Of a DNA stretch of 64,000 bases, positions 41,065-50,224 are shown one piece after another. The stretch comes from Luteipulveratus mongoliensis (lineage in GTDB: Bacteria > Actinomycetota > Actinomycetes > Actinomycetales > Dermatophilaceae). Below the pieces are notes generated by a model, which was given only the letters and a program-made list of their open reading frames with translations, was not told where the DNA came from and did no database searches. The number at the start of each line of letters is the position of its first letter. Within the stretch, counting starts at the first letter, position 1. Location of the stretch: NCBI RefSeq assembly GCF_001190945.1, contig NZ_CP011112.1:2108001-2172000 (forward strand), given 5' to 3'. The position numbers and the translations under genes are program-made.

Positions 41065-42498
41065 TCAGACCGGCAGGGCCTGCGGTACGTCGACCGGACC
41101 GGCCGGTGTACCCGCCAGCTCACCGCGCAGCACGTCGCGCACGTAGGAGAAGTAGCGCTCCACGTTGGTCACAGCCTGCGGGAAGTCGGGCACGGTGCAG
41201 GTGACGTAGGTGTGCGCCGGCATCCGGTTGATCCAGACGTTGACGTCGTCGTCGTCACCGCCGCCGGTGACGCCGAAGAAGCGCTGCTCCAGCCAGGCGT
41301 CCTGCCCGGGGATCTTGCGGCCGTCGAGGTAGGACACGATGCGCGGCCGCTCGGTGCTGTTGGCATCGAAGCCGAACATCTCGGACAGGATCTCCAGCAC
41401 CCGCACCGCCGGCACTTCCTGTGACGCGCGGCCGTCGCGGAACGCCTGTCGGGTCGAACGCGCGATGTCCATGAGCGAGGCGTCGGCCGGGGCGTCGACG
41501 TGCACGGGCATGACGTTGATGAACCAGCCCATCGCGGCGGCGGTCTCGGGCGTGAGGCGGGTGCTGACCGGATTGAAGAACCGGTACGCGCTCTGGCCGG
41601 CGAGGTCGCGAGCGGCAGCCGCGCAGGCGGCGTACACGAGGGCGGGGAACGTCGCCCCAGCCTCACGGGCGACGACCTCGAGCGCGTCGGTCTCGGCGGC
41701 GGTGAGCAGGTCGTAGCGCTCGGAGCGGATCGGTCGCTTGTCGCCCTTCTCCAGCCCGAGGTCCATCGGAAAGCGCGGCGAGCCCTCGAGGTCCTTGAGT
41801 GCGTAGTCGGTCCAGTACGCCACGGCCGGGTGCTCACGGGTGATCGACTCGGCGGCGGCTCGCTCGGCCTGCGCGAACTCGAGGTAGCTGGCCACCTCGG
41901 GGAGCTCGGCGGGCGTGCCGGTGGTCTCCTCGCGGTAGAGCGCGTTGACCTCCTCGAAGGCCACCAGGATGCTGAAGCCGTCGCTGTAGGTGTGGTCGCT
42001 GCCGGCGTACATCACGGCGTGCGCGTCGCCCTGGACGGCGGCGAAGCCGTAGCCGAGCCGGTCCAGCGGCGTGCAGACCTTGTCGAAGAGCCGCCCGACA
42101 TAGGTATGGGTGCCACCGGGGGAGGCCGCCGTGCCGACCACGCGGGGGACGACCTCGATGTCGGCCGGGTCCAGCTGGACGCGCTCATAACCGTCACCTG
42201 CGACGCGGAACCAGCCGTGCATGACCGCGTGCCGCCGCACCCAGGCGGTCAGCGCACGACCCATAGCCTCGAGGTCGAGCTCACCGGGCAGGTCGAACGC
42301 CATCCCGATCCAGCTGGCGTCCCGCTTGCCGTCCCGCTCCATCGCCAGACGCAGGCCGATGTGCGTCTCCTGCATGTACGACGGCCGGTCGCCGGTGACC
42401 GGCGCGCGCTCGATGGCAGCGAGGGTGCGCTCGCTCGGCTCCCAGGTGATCAGCCGGCCGGCCACCGTCTCGTGCTTCTCGAGGCGGGTCATCTGCAT
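41065..42498 (-). CDS. Stand-alone condensation-domain (PapA-like) acyltransferase 2
   Basis: This 477-aa protein has the chloramphenicol-acetyltransferase-like fold of condensation domains and PapA acyltransferases. The catalytic HX3DG motif is HTYSDG with His169, Asp173 and Gly174. N-terminal AGRLITWEPSERTLAAI and mid-region SYLEFAQAERAAAESITREH are also typical, and MGWFINVMPVHVDAP matches the second half. There is no adenylation or carrier domain, so it would transfer acyl groups in trans. It lies 3 nt after a paralog of similar length. AAGGAG precedes its ATG. The product is unknown; an acylated lipid or ester is likely. Confidence 0.85.
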   Translation of the reverse strand: MQMTRLEKHETVAGRLITWEPSERTLAAIERAPVTGDRPSYMQETHIGLRLAMERDGKRDASWIGMAFDLPGELDLEAMGRALTAWVRRHAVMHGWFRVAGDGYERVQLDPADIEVVPRVVGTAASPGGTHTYVGRLFDKVCTPLDRLGYGFAAVQGDAHAVMYAGSDHTYSDGFSILVAFEEVNALYREETTGTPAELPEVASYLEFAQAERAAAESITREHPAVAYWTDYALKDLEGSPRFPMDLGLEKGDKRPIRSERYDLLTAAETDALEVVAREAGATFPALVYAACAAAARDLAGQSAYRFFNPVSTRLTPETAAAMGWFINVMPVHVDAPADASLMDIARSTRQAFRDGRASQEVPAVRVLEILSEMFGFDANSTERPRIVSYLDGRKIPGQDAWLEQRFFGVTGGGDDDDVNVWINRMPAHTYVTCTVPDFPQAVTNVERYFSYVRDVLRGELAGTPAGPVDVPQALPV

Positions 42499-42501
42499 GG
42501 G

Positions 42502-43881
42502 TCAGGCTCCTTGGGCGTCGGGCAGGAAAGCGGTCGAGGCGTCGAGCAGCTCATCGCGCATGCTCAGCGCCAGCCGGTGCACCCAAGAGGTGCACCGCGG
42601 GGTCTGTGGGTAGCGGATCTCCAGGTAGGTCCCGTGCGGCAGGCAGCTGATCCAGGCGTGCACCTGAGCGCCCGGGGCAACCGGTCCGAGCAGCACCTGC
42701 GCCTCGCTGTCGGCCCAGCCCTCCCAGCCCGGGCAGCGTCGACCGTTGATGTAGGACAGCACCAACGACGGCTCCAGCTCGGCGTCCAGCAGCTCGGCCG
42801 CAAGAGGCAGGGGTACGTCGGCGGCCGGCTGCGAGGCGTCCCACGCCTCAGCCGTCGCCTGGGTCACCTCGGCCAGGTCCGCGTGCTTCGGTGCGTTCAC
42901 CGTCATGGGCGCGACGCCGGCGAACCAGCCGACAGCGGAGGCCAGCGCGGGCGTCGCGCGGTTGTGCGTCGACATCAGCGCGGTGAGTCTGCTGCTGCCC
43001 TCCTCGAGCATGAGCGCGTGCACCAGCAGGGCGATGAAGCCGACGCCGACGGGCGTCTGCGCCGCGCGCAGGTGACCGATGAAGTGGTTGGTCTCCGTGG
43101 GTGAGGCGATGAGGTGGGACTCGACCGTGTGCCGGTGACGTGCGCCCCGGCGTACACCGGACGCGGACGGCAGCGCCGGGAGCCGACGGTGCTCATCAAG
43201 GGCCGCACTCCACCGCTCCAGACCGGACTCCACGTCGCCCGTCGTGCACAGCTCCTGCTCGGTCACGGCGAAGTCGACGTAGCTGCCCACCTGTGGTGGT
43301 GCCTGGCGGTGCAGATCGGCGAGCTCGGCCACGCTGAGGTAGGCGGAGTAGCCGTCGAAGGTGCCGTGGTCGAAGGCCGCCAGCAGCGTGGTGCCCTCGG
43401 CGCCGTCGACCGTCACGAACGCCGCGGACGGCCAGGCGAGGGGATGGGTCTCGGCGGCGAGGTGCGCGGCCGCGACGTCGTGGGCGGAGTCCGCGTCGGC
43501 GTACTCCGCGAGGACCTGTGGCTCGAACGTCACGATGCCAGCCGGGAGCGTACGACGGACGAGGCGCCCGCCGTCCCGCGTCACGAAGCCGCTGCGCAGG
43601 CTCTCGTGCCGGTCCACGTAGCGGGCGAGCATCGATGCGACGCTGTCCTCCGTCGCATTGCCGAGCCGGCATGAGAAGCCGATCCACGGAGCGGGCTGCT
43701 CGTCGTGGGGGCGGGTGGTGCCGACCTGCTTCGCGCGGTGCAAGTGGGCGCGCTGGTTGAAGGTGGGCGGGCGGGGGTCGAGCGTGGTGGCGGCGTACGA
43801 GCGGTGGGTCTGCTCGCAGGGGCGCCAGGCGACGATGCGACCTGCGCCGACATGCTCTCGGTCGAACTGAAAAATGCGCAC
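42502..43881 (-). CDS. Stand-alone condensation-domain (PapA-like) acyltransferase 1
   Basis: This 459-aa protein is a paralog of the next gene, sharing the N-terminal pattern (AGRIVAWRPCEQTHRSYAAT) and the catalytic HGTFDG motif with His172 and Asp176. SAVGWFAGVAPMTVNAP parallels MGWFINVMPVHVDAP of its partner. GGGAGGT lies 3-4 nt before the GTG. The pair is likely translated together and may form a heterodimer or act in sequence. No polyketide or peptide synthetase lies nearby, so donor and acceptor must come from elsewhere. Confidence 0.85.
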   Translation of the reverse strand: MRIFQFDREHVGAGRIVAWRPCEQTHRSYAATTLDPRPPTFNQRAHLHRAKQVGTTRPHDEQPAPWIGFSCRLGNATEDSVASMLARYVDRHESLRSGFVTRDGGRLVRRTLPAGIVTFEPQVLAEYADADSAHDVAAAHLAAETHPLAWPSAAFVTVDGAEGTTLLAAFDHGTFDGYSAYLSVAELADLHRQAPPQVGSYVDFAVTEQELCTTGDVESGLERWSAALDEHRRLPALPSASGVRRGARHRHTVESHLIASPTETNHFIGHLRAAQTPVGVGFIALLVHALMLEEGSSRLTALMSTHNRATPALASAVGWFAGVAPMTVNAPKHADLAEVTQATAEAWDASQPAADVPLPLAAELLDAELEPSLVLSYINGRRCPGWEGWADSEAQVLLGPVAPGAQVHAWISCLPHGTYLEIRYPQTPRCTSWVHRLALSMRDELLDASTAFLPDAQGA

Positions 43882-44041
43882 GGGACCTCCCAGATGCCTG
43901 GTCGGGCGAGAAGGTAAGGGGGGTGGTCACGGCAACCTTGCCGGCGACCGCAGCAACGTTAGGGCACGAAGTTCAAGCGTTGGTCAAGAGAGAACAGGGC
44001 GCCTTCAAATCACGAGTGACGTTGGGCACAAAGGGAATTCG

Positions 44042-44061
44042 CGGGTGACGTGAGTCACCCG
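44042..44061 (-). terminator. Hairpin after the antiporter gene
   Basis: CGGGTGAC (44042-44049) and GTCACCCG (44054-44061) pair perfectly around GTGA, 1 nt beyond the antiporter stop on the minus strand. The remaining gap to the acyltransferase start (43882-44041) shows no gene; its promoter is presumably there. Confidence 0.65.
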
Positions 44062-44062
44062 A

Positions 44063-45985
44063 TCAGCCCAGCAGGTTGTGCTTGAAGCACCAGCGCCATG
44101 CCTCGCCCGGCTCGAAGGAGCGCATGACGGGGTGGCCGGTCTCCTCGTAGTGGCGGGTCGCGTGCCGGCTCACCGAGGAGTCGCAGCAGCCGACGTTGCC
44201 GCAGGTGAGGCAGAGCCGCAGGTGGACCCAGGTGGTGCCTTCGCGGATGCACTCCGGGCACTCGTCGTGGGTCTCGGGCTCGACCGACGAGTCGGCGTCG
44301 CGCAGGTCCTCGCAGCCGCCTTTGCGCCCCTCAGGGGTCAGCAGCATCCGGTCGCGCATCTGCTCCTCGCGATCTCCGATCGAGGCGATCATCGACTCCT
44401 CGATGTCGAGTGAGCTCATCACCGTTCGCAGTATGTCGTGGTCCAGGAGTCCGTGGTCGCGCATCTTCAGGACCTTGGTGCGCTCGGCCTGCAGCATGGC
44501 GGTCCGAAGCCGCCGGTAGACCTCGGTCGGTGCCTCCGAGTCGTCGCGGCCGCCGCCCAGGCGCTCCCAGGCGAGGTTGGCCCGCCGCTCGGCCTGCGCA
44601 CGCAGCGCGTGCTCGATGTCCGCGGGCACGGGCGGCGCGTCGGGGTCCTCGATGACCCGGTCCAGCTCGGCGCCGCCTGCGCGCACGGCGGCCTGGGTGA
44701 CCTGCGCGGCCTGCAGCGCGTCCTCACGCGGGTCGGGTGCGTGCAGATCCAGCCGTCGCGACAGCCAGCCCAGCGAGAAGCCCTGGATGATGAGGGTGCC
44801 GACGGTGACCACTAGGGCGATGAGCACGATCGCCTCGCGCTGCGGGAAGTTCTCCGGCAGCAGGAAGGCCGCCGCCAGCGTCACCACACCGCGCATGCCG
44901 GCCCAGGAGATGATCGCCGCCTCCCGCAACGAGAGCGCGTTGGCGAGGGAGAACGGGCGCTTCCACAACCAGGCCAGCGGCATCACGAAGATCGGCCGCA
45001 GCAGCATCACGGTCACCAGGACGCCGAGGCTGACGAGCAGTGCCGAGCCGAGCCCGATGTTGGGATCGTGCACGACCGCGTCGACGATCGTGCGGGTCTG
45101 CAGGCCGATCAGCAGGAAGACGAGGTTCTCGAGCAGGAACTGGATGGTCGACCAGTTCATCCGCTCGTAGACCCGCGACTGGGCGGTCTGGATGATCGGC
45201 GCCTTGTGTGCCAGCAGCACGCCGCAGACGACGACCGCGATGACACCCGAGGCGTGTGCCCCGTCGATGTTGATCTCCTCCGCAGGCAGGTACGCCAGCC
45301 ACGGGGACAGGAACGAGATCGCCACATCGGTGACGGGTTCGGTCACGTGCGTGCGGACGTACGCGATGACCTTGAACGCGATCAGCCCGACGACCGCGCC
45401 ACCGATCGAGGCGATGAGGAAGTCGCGGGACGCGATGAAGAGTGAGGCGCCGCCGGCAGTGACGGCGGCCGCAGCAGCTGTCCGGACGGTCACCAGCGCG
45501 GTGGCGTCGTTGAACAGCGACTCGCCCTCGAGGATCGTGACGACACGTTTGGGCAGCCCGATTCTGCGAGCCACCGCCGTTGCGGCCACGGCATCCGGGG
45601 GAGCCACCACGCCACCCAGCGCGAGGGCCGCAGCGAAGGGGATGGCCAGCCCGAGCCAGCTGTGCAGCAGCAGCCAGGCCACGACGCCGACGCCGAGCGC
45701 GGTGAACAGCACGAGGAACACCGACAGCGACAGGATCTGGATGCGGTTGCGTCCGAGATCGATCAGCGACGTCTGCGACGCGGCCGCGAACAGCAGCGGC
45801 GGCAGGAACCCGAGCAGGATGACCTCGGGGTCGACCTCGAACGGGAACGGCATCCACGGCAGGTAGGACGCCAGCGCCCCCAGCGCGGTGAGCACCAGGG
45901 GCGCGGACAGGCTGACGCGACGCGACAGGGTCGTGATGATGACGACCGTGGCGACGAGCAGCAGGATGGGGAGGGCGACGTCCAC
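44063..45985 (-). CDS. CPA1 Na+/H+ antiporter fused to UBP-type zinc finger
   Basis: This 640-aa protein has a twelve-helix NhaP/CPA1 antiporter domain (about 1-410), with ALGGVVAPPDAVAATAVAR and EGESLFNDATALV carrying the ion-binding Asp pair, and WAGMRGVVTLAAAFLLP. A cytoplasmic helical linker follows (about 415-550, AELDRVIEDPDAPPVPADIE). The last 85 residues form a UBP-type zinc finger: CEDL, DECPECIREG, LCLTCGNVGCCDSS and HATRHYEETGHPVM supply the Cys/His ligands. Such fusions occur in other actinobacteria. The finger may sense or bind a protein C-terminus. AAGGA lies 8-9 nt before the GTG. Confidence 0.9.
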   Translation of the reverse strand: MDVALPILLLVATVVIITTLSRRVSLSAPLVLTALGALASYLPWMPFPFEVDPEVILLGFLPPLLFAAASQTSLIDLGRNRIQILSLSVFLVLFTALGVGVVAWLLLHSWLGLAIPFAAALALGGVVAPPDAVAATAVARRIGLPKRVVTILEGESLFNDATALVTVRTAAAAAVTAGGASLFIASRDFLIASIGGAVVGLIAFKVIAYVRTHVTEPVTDVAISFLSPWLAYLPAEEINIDGAHASGVIAVVVCGVLLAHKAPIIQTAQSRVYERMNWSTIQFLLENLVFLLIGLQTRTIVDAVVHDPNIGLGSALLVSLGVLVTVMLLRPIFVMPLAWLWKRPFSLANALSLREAAIISWAGMRGVVTLAAAFLLPENFPQREAIVLIALVVTVGTLIIQGFSLGWLSRRLDLHAPDPREDALQAAQVTQAAVRAGGAELDRVIEDPDAPPVPADIEHALRAQAERRANLAWERLGGGRDDSEAPTEVYRRLRTAMLQAERTKVLKMRDHGLLDHDILRTVMSSLDIEESMIASIGDREEQMRDRMLLTPEGRKGGCEDLRDADSSVEPETHDECPECIREGTTWVHLRLCLTCGNVGCCDSSVSRHATRHYEETGHPVMRSFEPGEAWRWCFKHNLLG

Positions 45986-46023
45986 CGGGTCATCCTTCCA
46001 CCGCGCAGCGGCGGGTTACGCCG

Positions 46024-47712
46024 CTATCCGGCCAGGGCCTCCCGCAGCGTGTCCAGGCCGAGCCCGCCGAGGTCGAGCGCGCGACGGTGGAAGGCCTTGA
46101 GGTCGAAGGCGTCGCCCTCGCGGGTCTTGACCTCCTCACGCAGCTGCAGCCACAGCCGCTCGCCGATCTTGTACGACGGAGCCTGGCCCGGCCAGCCGAG
46201 GTAGCGGTCCAGCTCGAATCGCAGGAAGCCCTCGGCCATGTCGGCGTGCGCGTTGAGGAACTGCCAGGCCTTGTCGTAGGTCCAGTCGCCGCCACCGACC
46301 TCGGCCGGCGCCTCGAACCCGCAGTGCACACCGATGTCGAGCACGACGCGGGCCGCGCGCAGCGACTGACCGTCGAGCATGCCGAGTCGGCTGCCCGGGT
46401 CATCGAGGTAGCCGAGCTCCTCCATCAGCCGCTCGGCATAGAGCGCCCAGCCCTCGCCGTGACCCGAGGTCCACACGTCCATCCGGCGCCAGGAGTTCAG
46501 CAGCTCGGAGCGGTACATCGTCTGGGCGACCTGGAGGTGATGGCCAGGGACACCCTCGTGATAGACGGTCGTCAGCTCGCGCCAGGTGCCGAACTGCTCG
46601 ACACCCTTGGGCACCGACCACCACATGCGCCCCGGACGGGAGAAGTCCTCGCTCGGGCCGGTGTAGTAGATGCCGCCGGACTGGGTCGGCGCGATCATGC
46701 ACTCGATCGTGCGCACCGGGTCGGGGATGTCGAAGTGCGTGCCGCCAAGCTCCGCGATCGCCTCGTCGGCCTTCTCCTGCATCCACGCCTTGAGCGCGTC
46801 GGTGCCGTGCAGCTGGTAGGCCGGGTCATCGTCCAGAACCTTCATGGCCTCCTTGACCGAGGCGCCCGGCTTGATCTGCTGGGCGACCTTGCCCATCTCG
46901 GCGGTGATGCGCGCGAGCTCTTCCTGACCCCAGGCGTACGTCTCCTCCAGGTCGACCTTCGCGCCGAGGAAGCGACGGGAGTGCAGGGGGTAGATCTCGC
47001 GCCCGCAGCCGTCCGTCTCGGGCGCCTGCGGCAGGAACTCGGCGCGCAGGCGCTCGCCGGCCTTGGCGTACGCCGACGCCGCGGCCTGGGCGGCCTTCTC
47101 CAGGTCCGTACGCACCGCGTCGGGGAGGGTGTCGCCGTCGCCGGCCTTCGCGTTCTTGACGAGGCTGGCGAAGTAGCCGTCGTCGGCGGTGTGGTCGACG
47201 GTCTGCGTGATGCACGCCTCGACCTGACGACGGGCGCTGACCGAGCCGCGCTCGGCGCCTGCGGCCAAGGACTCGAACCACTGGTCGAGGGCCTTCGGCA
47301 TGGCGTTCAGGCGGCCGGCGATGTGTGACCAGTGCTCGCCCGTGTCGGTCGGCATCAGGTCCAGGACGTCGCGCATCTCCTGCAGCGGGGAAGCGATGAC
47401 GTTGAGATTCATCAGCTCCAGACCGGCCTCGTGGACCTCCTGGGCGAGGCCAAGCCGCTCGCGCATCGCCGAGATGGTCACCCGGTCGACGTCATCGGTC
47501 GCCTCGACACCGTCCAGGGACGTGAGGACGTCGGCTCGCAGACGGGCGTGCGCATCGAGCCCGGCCGGTGAGAAGTCGTCGAGCTCCTCCTCGTGGCCCT
47601 CGATCCCGAGGTAGGTCTGCCCGATCGGGCTGAGCGCCAGCTGATCCTCGTGGTAGCGCTCAGCGATCGCGTCGACGGCGGTGGGCGTGCGGGTGGGAGT
47701 GGTGTCGGTCAC
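46024..47712 (-). CDS. DUF885 family putative zinc metallopeptidase
   Basis: This 562-aa protein belongs to the DUF885 family. It has the HExxH-like zinc motif HEGVPGHH (385-392) preceded by LTTVY, and a downstream GHGEGWALYAERLMEELG with a candidate Glu ligand. It has no signal peptide, so it is probably cytoplasmic. The GTG is 6 nt after TAGAGT (47724-47719), a leaderless layout. It ends 38 nt before the antiporter start on the same strand, so the two may be co-transcribed. Confidence 0.85.
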   Translation of the reverse strand: MTDTTPTRTPTAVDAIAERYHEDQLALSPIGQTYLGIEGHEEELDDFSPAGLDAHARLRADVLTSLDGVEATDDVDRVTISAMRERLGLAQEVHEAGLELMNLNVIASPLQEMRDVLDLMPTDTGEHWSHIAGRLNAMPKALDQWFESLAAGAERGSVSARRQVEACITQTVDHTADDGYFASLVKNAKAGDGDTLPDAVRTDLEKAAQAAASAYAKAGERLRAEFLPQAPETDGCGREIYPLHSRRFLGAKVDLEETYAWGQEELARITAEMGKVAQQIKPGASVKEAMKVLDDDPAYQLHGTDALKAWMQEKADEAIAELGGTHFDIPDPVRTIECMIAPTQSGGIYYTGPSEDFSRPGRMWWSVPKGVEQFGTWRELTTVYHEGVPGHHLQVAQTMYRSELLNSWRRMDVWTSGHGEGWALYAERLMEELGYLDDPGSRLGMLDGQSLRAARVVLDIGVHCGFEAPAEVGGGDWTYDKAWQFLNAHADMAEGFLRFELDRYLGWPGQAPSYKIGERLWLQLREEVKTREGDAFDLKAFHRRALDLGGLGLDTLREALAG

Positions 47713-47804
47713 CTCTGGACTCTAGGCAGAGTGACATCGGTCGGGCCACACAGTTGTCGAACTGTCTGGGCCCGCGTGCGCCGTACCCCCGCTAGCGTCG
47801 CACC

Positions 47805-48668
47805 ATGACAACGTCCCATGTGAATGGTCAGGCCCGGCGTACGACGTGGACGCGTGCCGTCATCGGCGTCGTCGCGGCGTTCGTGATGGTCCTCGGGGCG
47901 GCTGCTCCGGCGCGCGCAGCCAGTCCGGTCAAGATCGCGAATGTCGGTGCCTGGGCTGAGAACTCGGTGACCTTGCCGAACGGCGACATCATCGTGTCAG
48001 GCGACGGGCTGCAGCGGATCGACCACGACACGCACGCCGTCACCAAGGTCGCCGACGTGAGCGGGCCGGGCGGCCTGGTGCTCAAGGGGGACACGGTCTA
48101 CTTCGCGGCAGGCGTCAGCCCCGCCAATGTGATTCAGCACCATGCGACCATCGAGTCGCTCGACCTGTCGACCGGGCAACGCGCGGTGGTGCTGTCGGGT
48201 CTGCCGTTCATCAACGGCCTCGGTCTGCTGCCCGACGGCTCTCTCGTGTTCACCGCGACGATCGATCTGACCTTGTCCGGTGTCTACCGCACCTCATCGG
48301 ACCTGAGCACCTATCACCGGATCAACACCACGATCCCCACGCCCAACGGACTCACAGTCGGTCCGGACGGCCAGATCTACGTCGGCTCGACGGTGCAGGG
48401 CACGATCACCCGCGTCGACCCGACGTCGGGTGCGGCGAGCGGTGTCACCGGCAGGCTGCCGCTGATCGACGACCTCACGTACGCCCCCGACGGCTTCCTC
48501 TACGCCGCCACCAACACCGGCTGCATCGTGCGCGTCGACCCGCGCACGGGTGCCCGCACCACCGTAGCCAGCGGACTGCTCGGGGCGACCAGTGCCAAGA
48601 CGTACGACGCCACCCAGGTCGTCGTGACGACGATCCCGGGTGACGTCTCGCTCGTGCCGACGAGCTGA
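47805..48668 (+). CDS. Secreted SMP-30/NHL-like beta-propeller protein
   Basis: This 287-aa protein has a signal peptide (RAVIGVVAAFVMVLGAAAPARAA, cleavage near residue 39) and propeller repeats of the gluconolactonase/NHL kind, for example GLGLLPDGSLVFTATID, GLTVGPDGQIYVGSTVQGTI and DLTYAPDGFLYAATNTGCIV. It has no lipobox or anchor, so it is exported. TAGCGT (47793-47798) ends 6 nt before the ATG and there is no Shine-Dalgarno, which fits a leaderless mRNA. Ligand or substrate unknown. Confidence 0.83.
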   Translation: MTTSHVNGQARRTTWTRAVIGVVAAFVMVLGAAAPARAASPVKIANVGAWAENSVTLPNGDIIVSGDGLQRIDHDTHAVTKVADVSGPGGLVLKGDTVYFAAGVSPANVIQHHATIESLDLSTGQRAVVLSGLPFINGLGLLPDGSLVFTATIDLTLSGVYRTSSDLSTYHRINTTIPTPNGLTVGPDGQIYVGSTVQGTITRVDPTSGAASGVTGRLPLIDDLTYAPDGFLYAATNTGCIVRVDPRTGARTTVASGLLGATSAKTYDATQVVVTTIPGDVSLVPTS

Positions 48669-48671
48669 GTG

Positions 48672-49493
48672 TCAGCTGCGACGAGCGGTCAGCAGGAGGT
48701 ACTCCCACTGCATCCGACCGTTGCCCAGGTCGTGCTGCGCAGCGAGGTCCACGAGCGCCTGGTCCAGGGCGGCGATCCGGTCGGCATCGTCGCCGAGGGA
48801 CGTGTAGACCGCGATGGTCGGGCCGTACGCCGCCTTGAAGAAGTCGCGGAACTCCTCCGGGCGGGCGAAGCAGGTCACCTCGAGCAGCTCCTTGCGCGCG
48901 GACACGTCCGTGACGCGGTCGCCGAGCAGCCCCCGTACGTGTGCCTCGTCGCCCCACAGCGGCGGCGGCTGCGCGCCGGGAGGCGGCGCGGGAGCGTACG
49001 GCTTCAGCGCCGCGAACAGCTGGCCGATGAACCCCTGCGGGGTCCAGCTGACCAGCCCGAGCGATCCGCCGGGCCGCAGCACGCGGACCAGCTCATCGGC
49101 GCTGTCCTGGTGGTGCGGCGCAAACATCACGCCGACGCAGGACATGACGGTGTCGAACTCGCCGTCCTCGAAGGGCAGGGACTCGGCATCGGCCTCGCTC
49201 CACGTGAGCACGGCTCCCTGGGCCGCGGCCTCCTTGGCGCCGATCTCGAGCAGCTCCGGGGTGAGATCGGTCGCCACGACCCGGCCGCCCTCGAGCGCCG
49301 CGGGAATCGCCGCATTGCCCGTCCCGGCCGCCACGTCGAGCACGTGGTCTCCCACGCGAATCTCTAATGCCTGCACCAGAACTCGGCCGAGATCGGGGAT
49401 GACGTCTCCCGCCACAGCGGAGTAGTCGCCCGAGGCCCACATGGCACGGTGCCGGGCCTTGAGCTCGTGATCGAGGGTGGTCTGCTGGGTCAT
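48672..49493 (-). CDS. SAM-dependent methyltransferase
   Basis: This 273-aa class I methyltransferase has motif I VLDVAAGTGNAAI, the acidic strand end VVATDLTPELL, DAESLPFEDGEFDTVMSC and LVRVLRPGGSLGLVSW. It is of the UbiE/Methyltransf_11 type. ATG 49493 is chosen because AAAGGAG lies 6 nt upstream; a start 78 nt earlier has no such site. It is divergent from a degraded HxlR regulator. The substrate is unknown. Confidence 0.88.
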   Translation of the reverse strand: MTQQTTLDHELKARHRAMWASGDYSAVAGDVIPDLGRVLVQALEIRVGDHVLDVAAGTGNAAIPAALEGGRVVATDLTPELLEIGAKEAAAQGAVLTWSEADAESLPFEDGEFDTVMSCVGVMFAPHHQDSADELVRVLRPGGSLGLVSWTPQGFIGQLFAALKPYAPAPPPGAQPPPLWGDEAHVRGLLGDRVTDVSARKELLEVTCFARPEEFRDFFKAAYGPTIAVYTSLGDDADRIAALDQALVDLAAQHDLGNGRMQWEYLLLTARRS

Positions 49494-49620
49494 GTCGTTC
49501 TCCTTTGAACGGGTGATCTCAGGGTCGGTGGGCGTGCTCCGGGCCGCTAGTTCCAGGTCTGAAGCGCTCACGGTTCACGATCTGTACTGGTGCGCCGGTC
49601 GGTCCGGGCGTCTACTGGGG

Positions 49621-50220
49621 GTGGGGAGCGGTGAAGGAGGGAGCACCCACTTCAACGAGCTGCGGCGCGGCAACCCCAAGATGTCGCCGGCCCTGCTGTC
49701 CAAACGGCTGCGCAGCCTCGAGCGCGCGGGAGTCGTACGGCGCACCGTCGACCACGGTCGCGCGGCGTACACGCTGACCGAGTGCGGTATGGAGCTGCGC
49801 CCGGTCGTGGAGGGCTTGGGCGCGTGGGGCGTGCGCTGGATCGGCGAGCTCGGCGAGGCCGACCTTGACCCGCACCTGCTGATGTGGGACATCAAGCGCA
49901 CGGTGCCGCTGGACGCCTGGCCGCGGGCGCGGACCGTGGTGGCGTTCCGGTTCGCCGATGTGAGCCCACAGGTGGCGCGCTGGTGGCTGTGCGTCGCCGA
50001 CGGCGCCATCGACGTGTGCGACTTCGACCCAGGTTTCGAGGTCACCGCGCAGGTCGACATCGGCCTGCGCACCCTCACCGAGATCTGGCGTGGCGACACG
50101 TCCTGGCTGCAGGCGCTGCGCGCCGACCGGGTGACCGTCACCGGACCTGCCCAGGTCCGTACGGCCGTGCCGACCTGGCTGGGCCAGTCCGCCCTGGCGG
50201 CCGTCGCCAGACCTGCGTGA
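49621..50220 (+). pseudogene. HxlR-type regulator with missing N-terminus
   Basis: From STHFNELRRGNPKMSPALLS onward the frame is a clear HxlR winged-helix regulator (LLSKRLRSLERAGVVRRTVD, then AYTLTECGMELRPVVEGLG) with the long C-terminal domain of its subfamily to 50220. The first two HxlR helices (the RWTLLIVREL region) are absent: none of the three forward frames between 49540 and 49640 encodes them. The preceding frame is low-complexity (GVGSGEGG). GTG 49621 is only the nearest in-frame start. I infer an N-terminal deletion that destroys or weakens DNA binding; a cryptic shortened protein is possible. Confidence 0.65.
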
Positions 50221-50224
50221 GCCC

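Noticed and set aside
41500-43104. A 534-codon plus-strand frame across the acyltransferase pair
   Set aside because: It covers parts of two motif-bearing genes on the other strand and resembles no family.
48663-48677. Short hairpin AGCTGA/TCAGCT between convergent genes as a terminator
   Set aside because: The stem is only 6 bp and made largely of the two stop codons; support is too weak to list.
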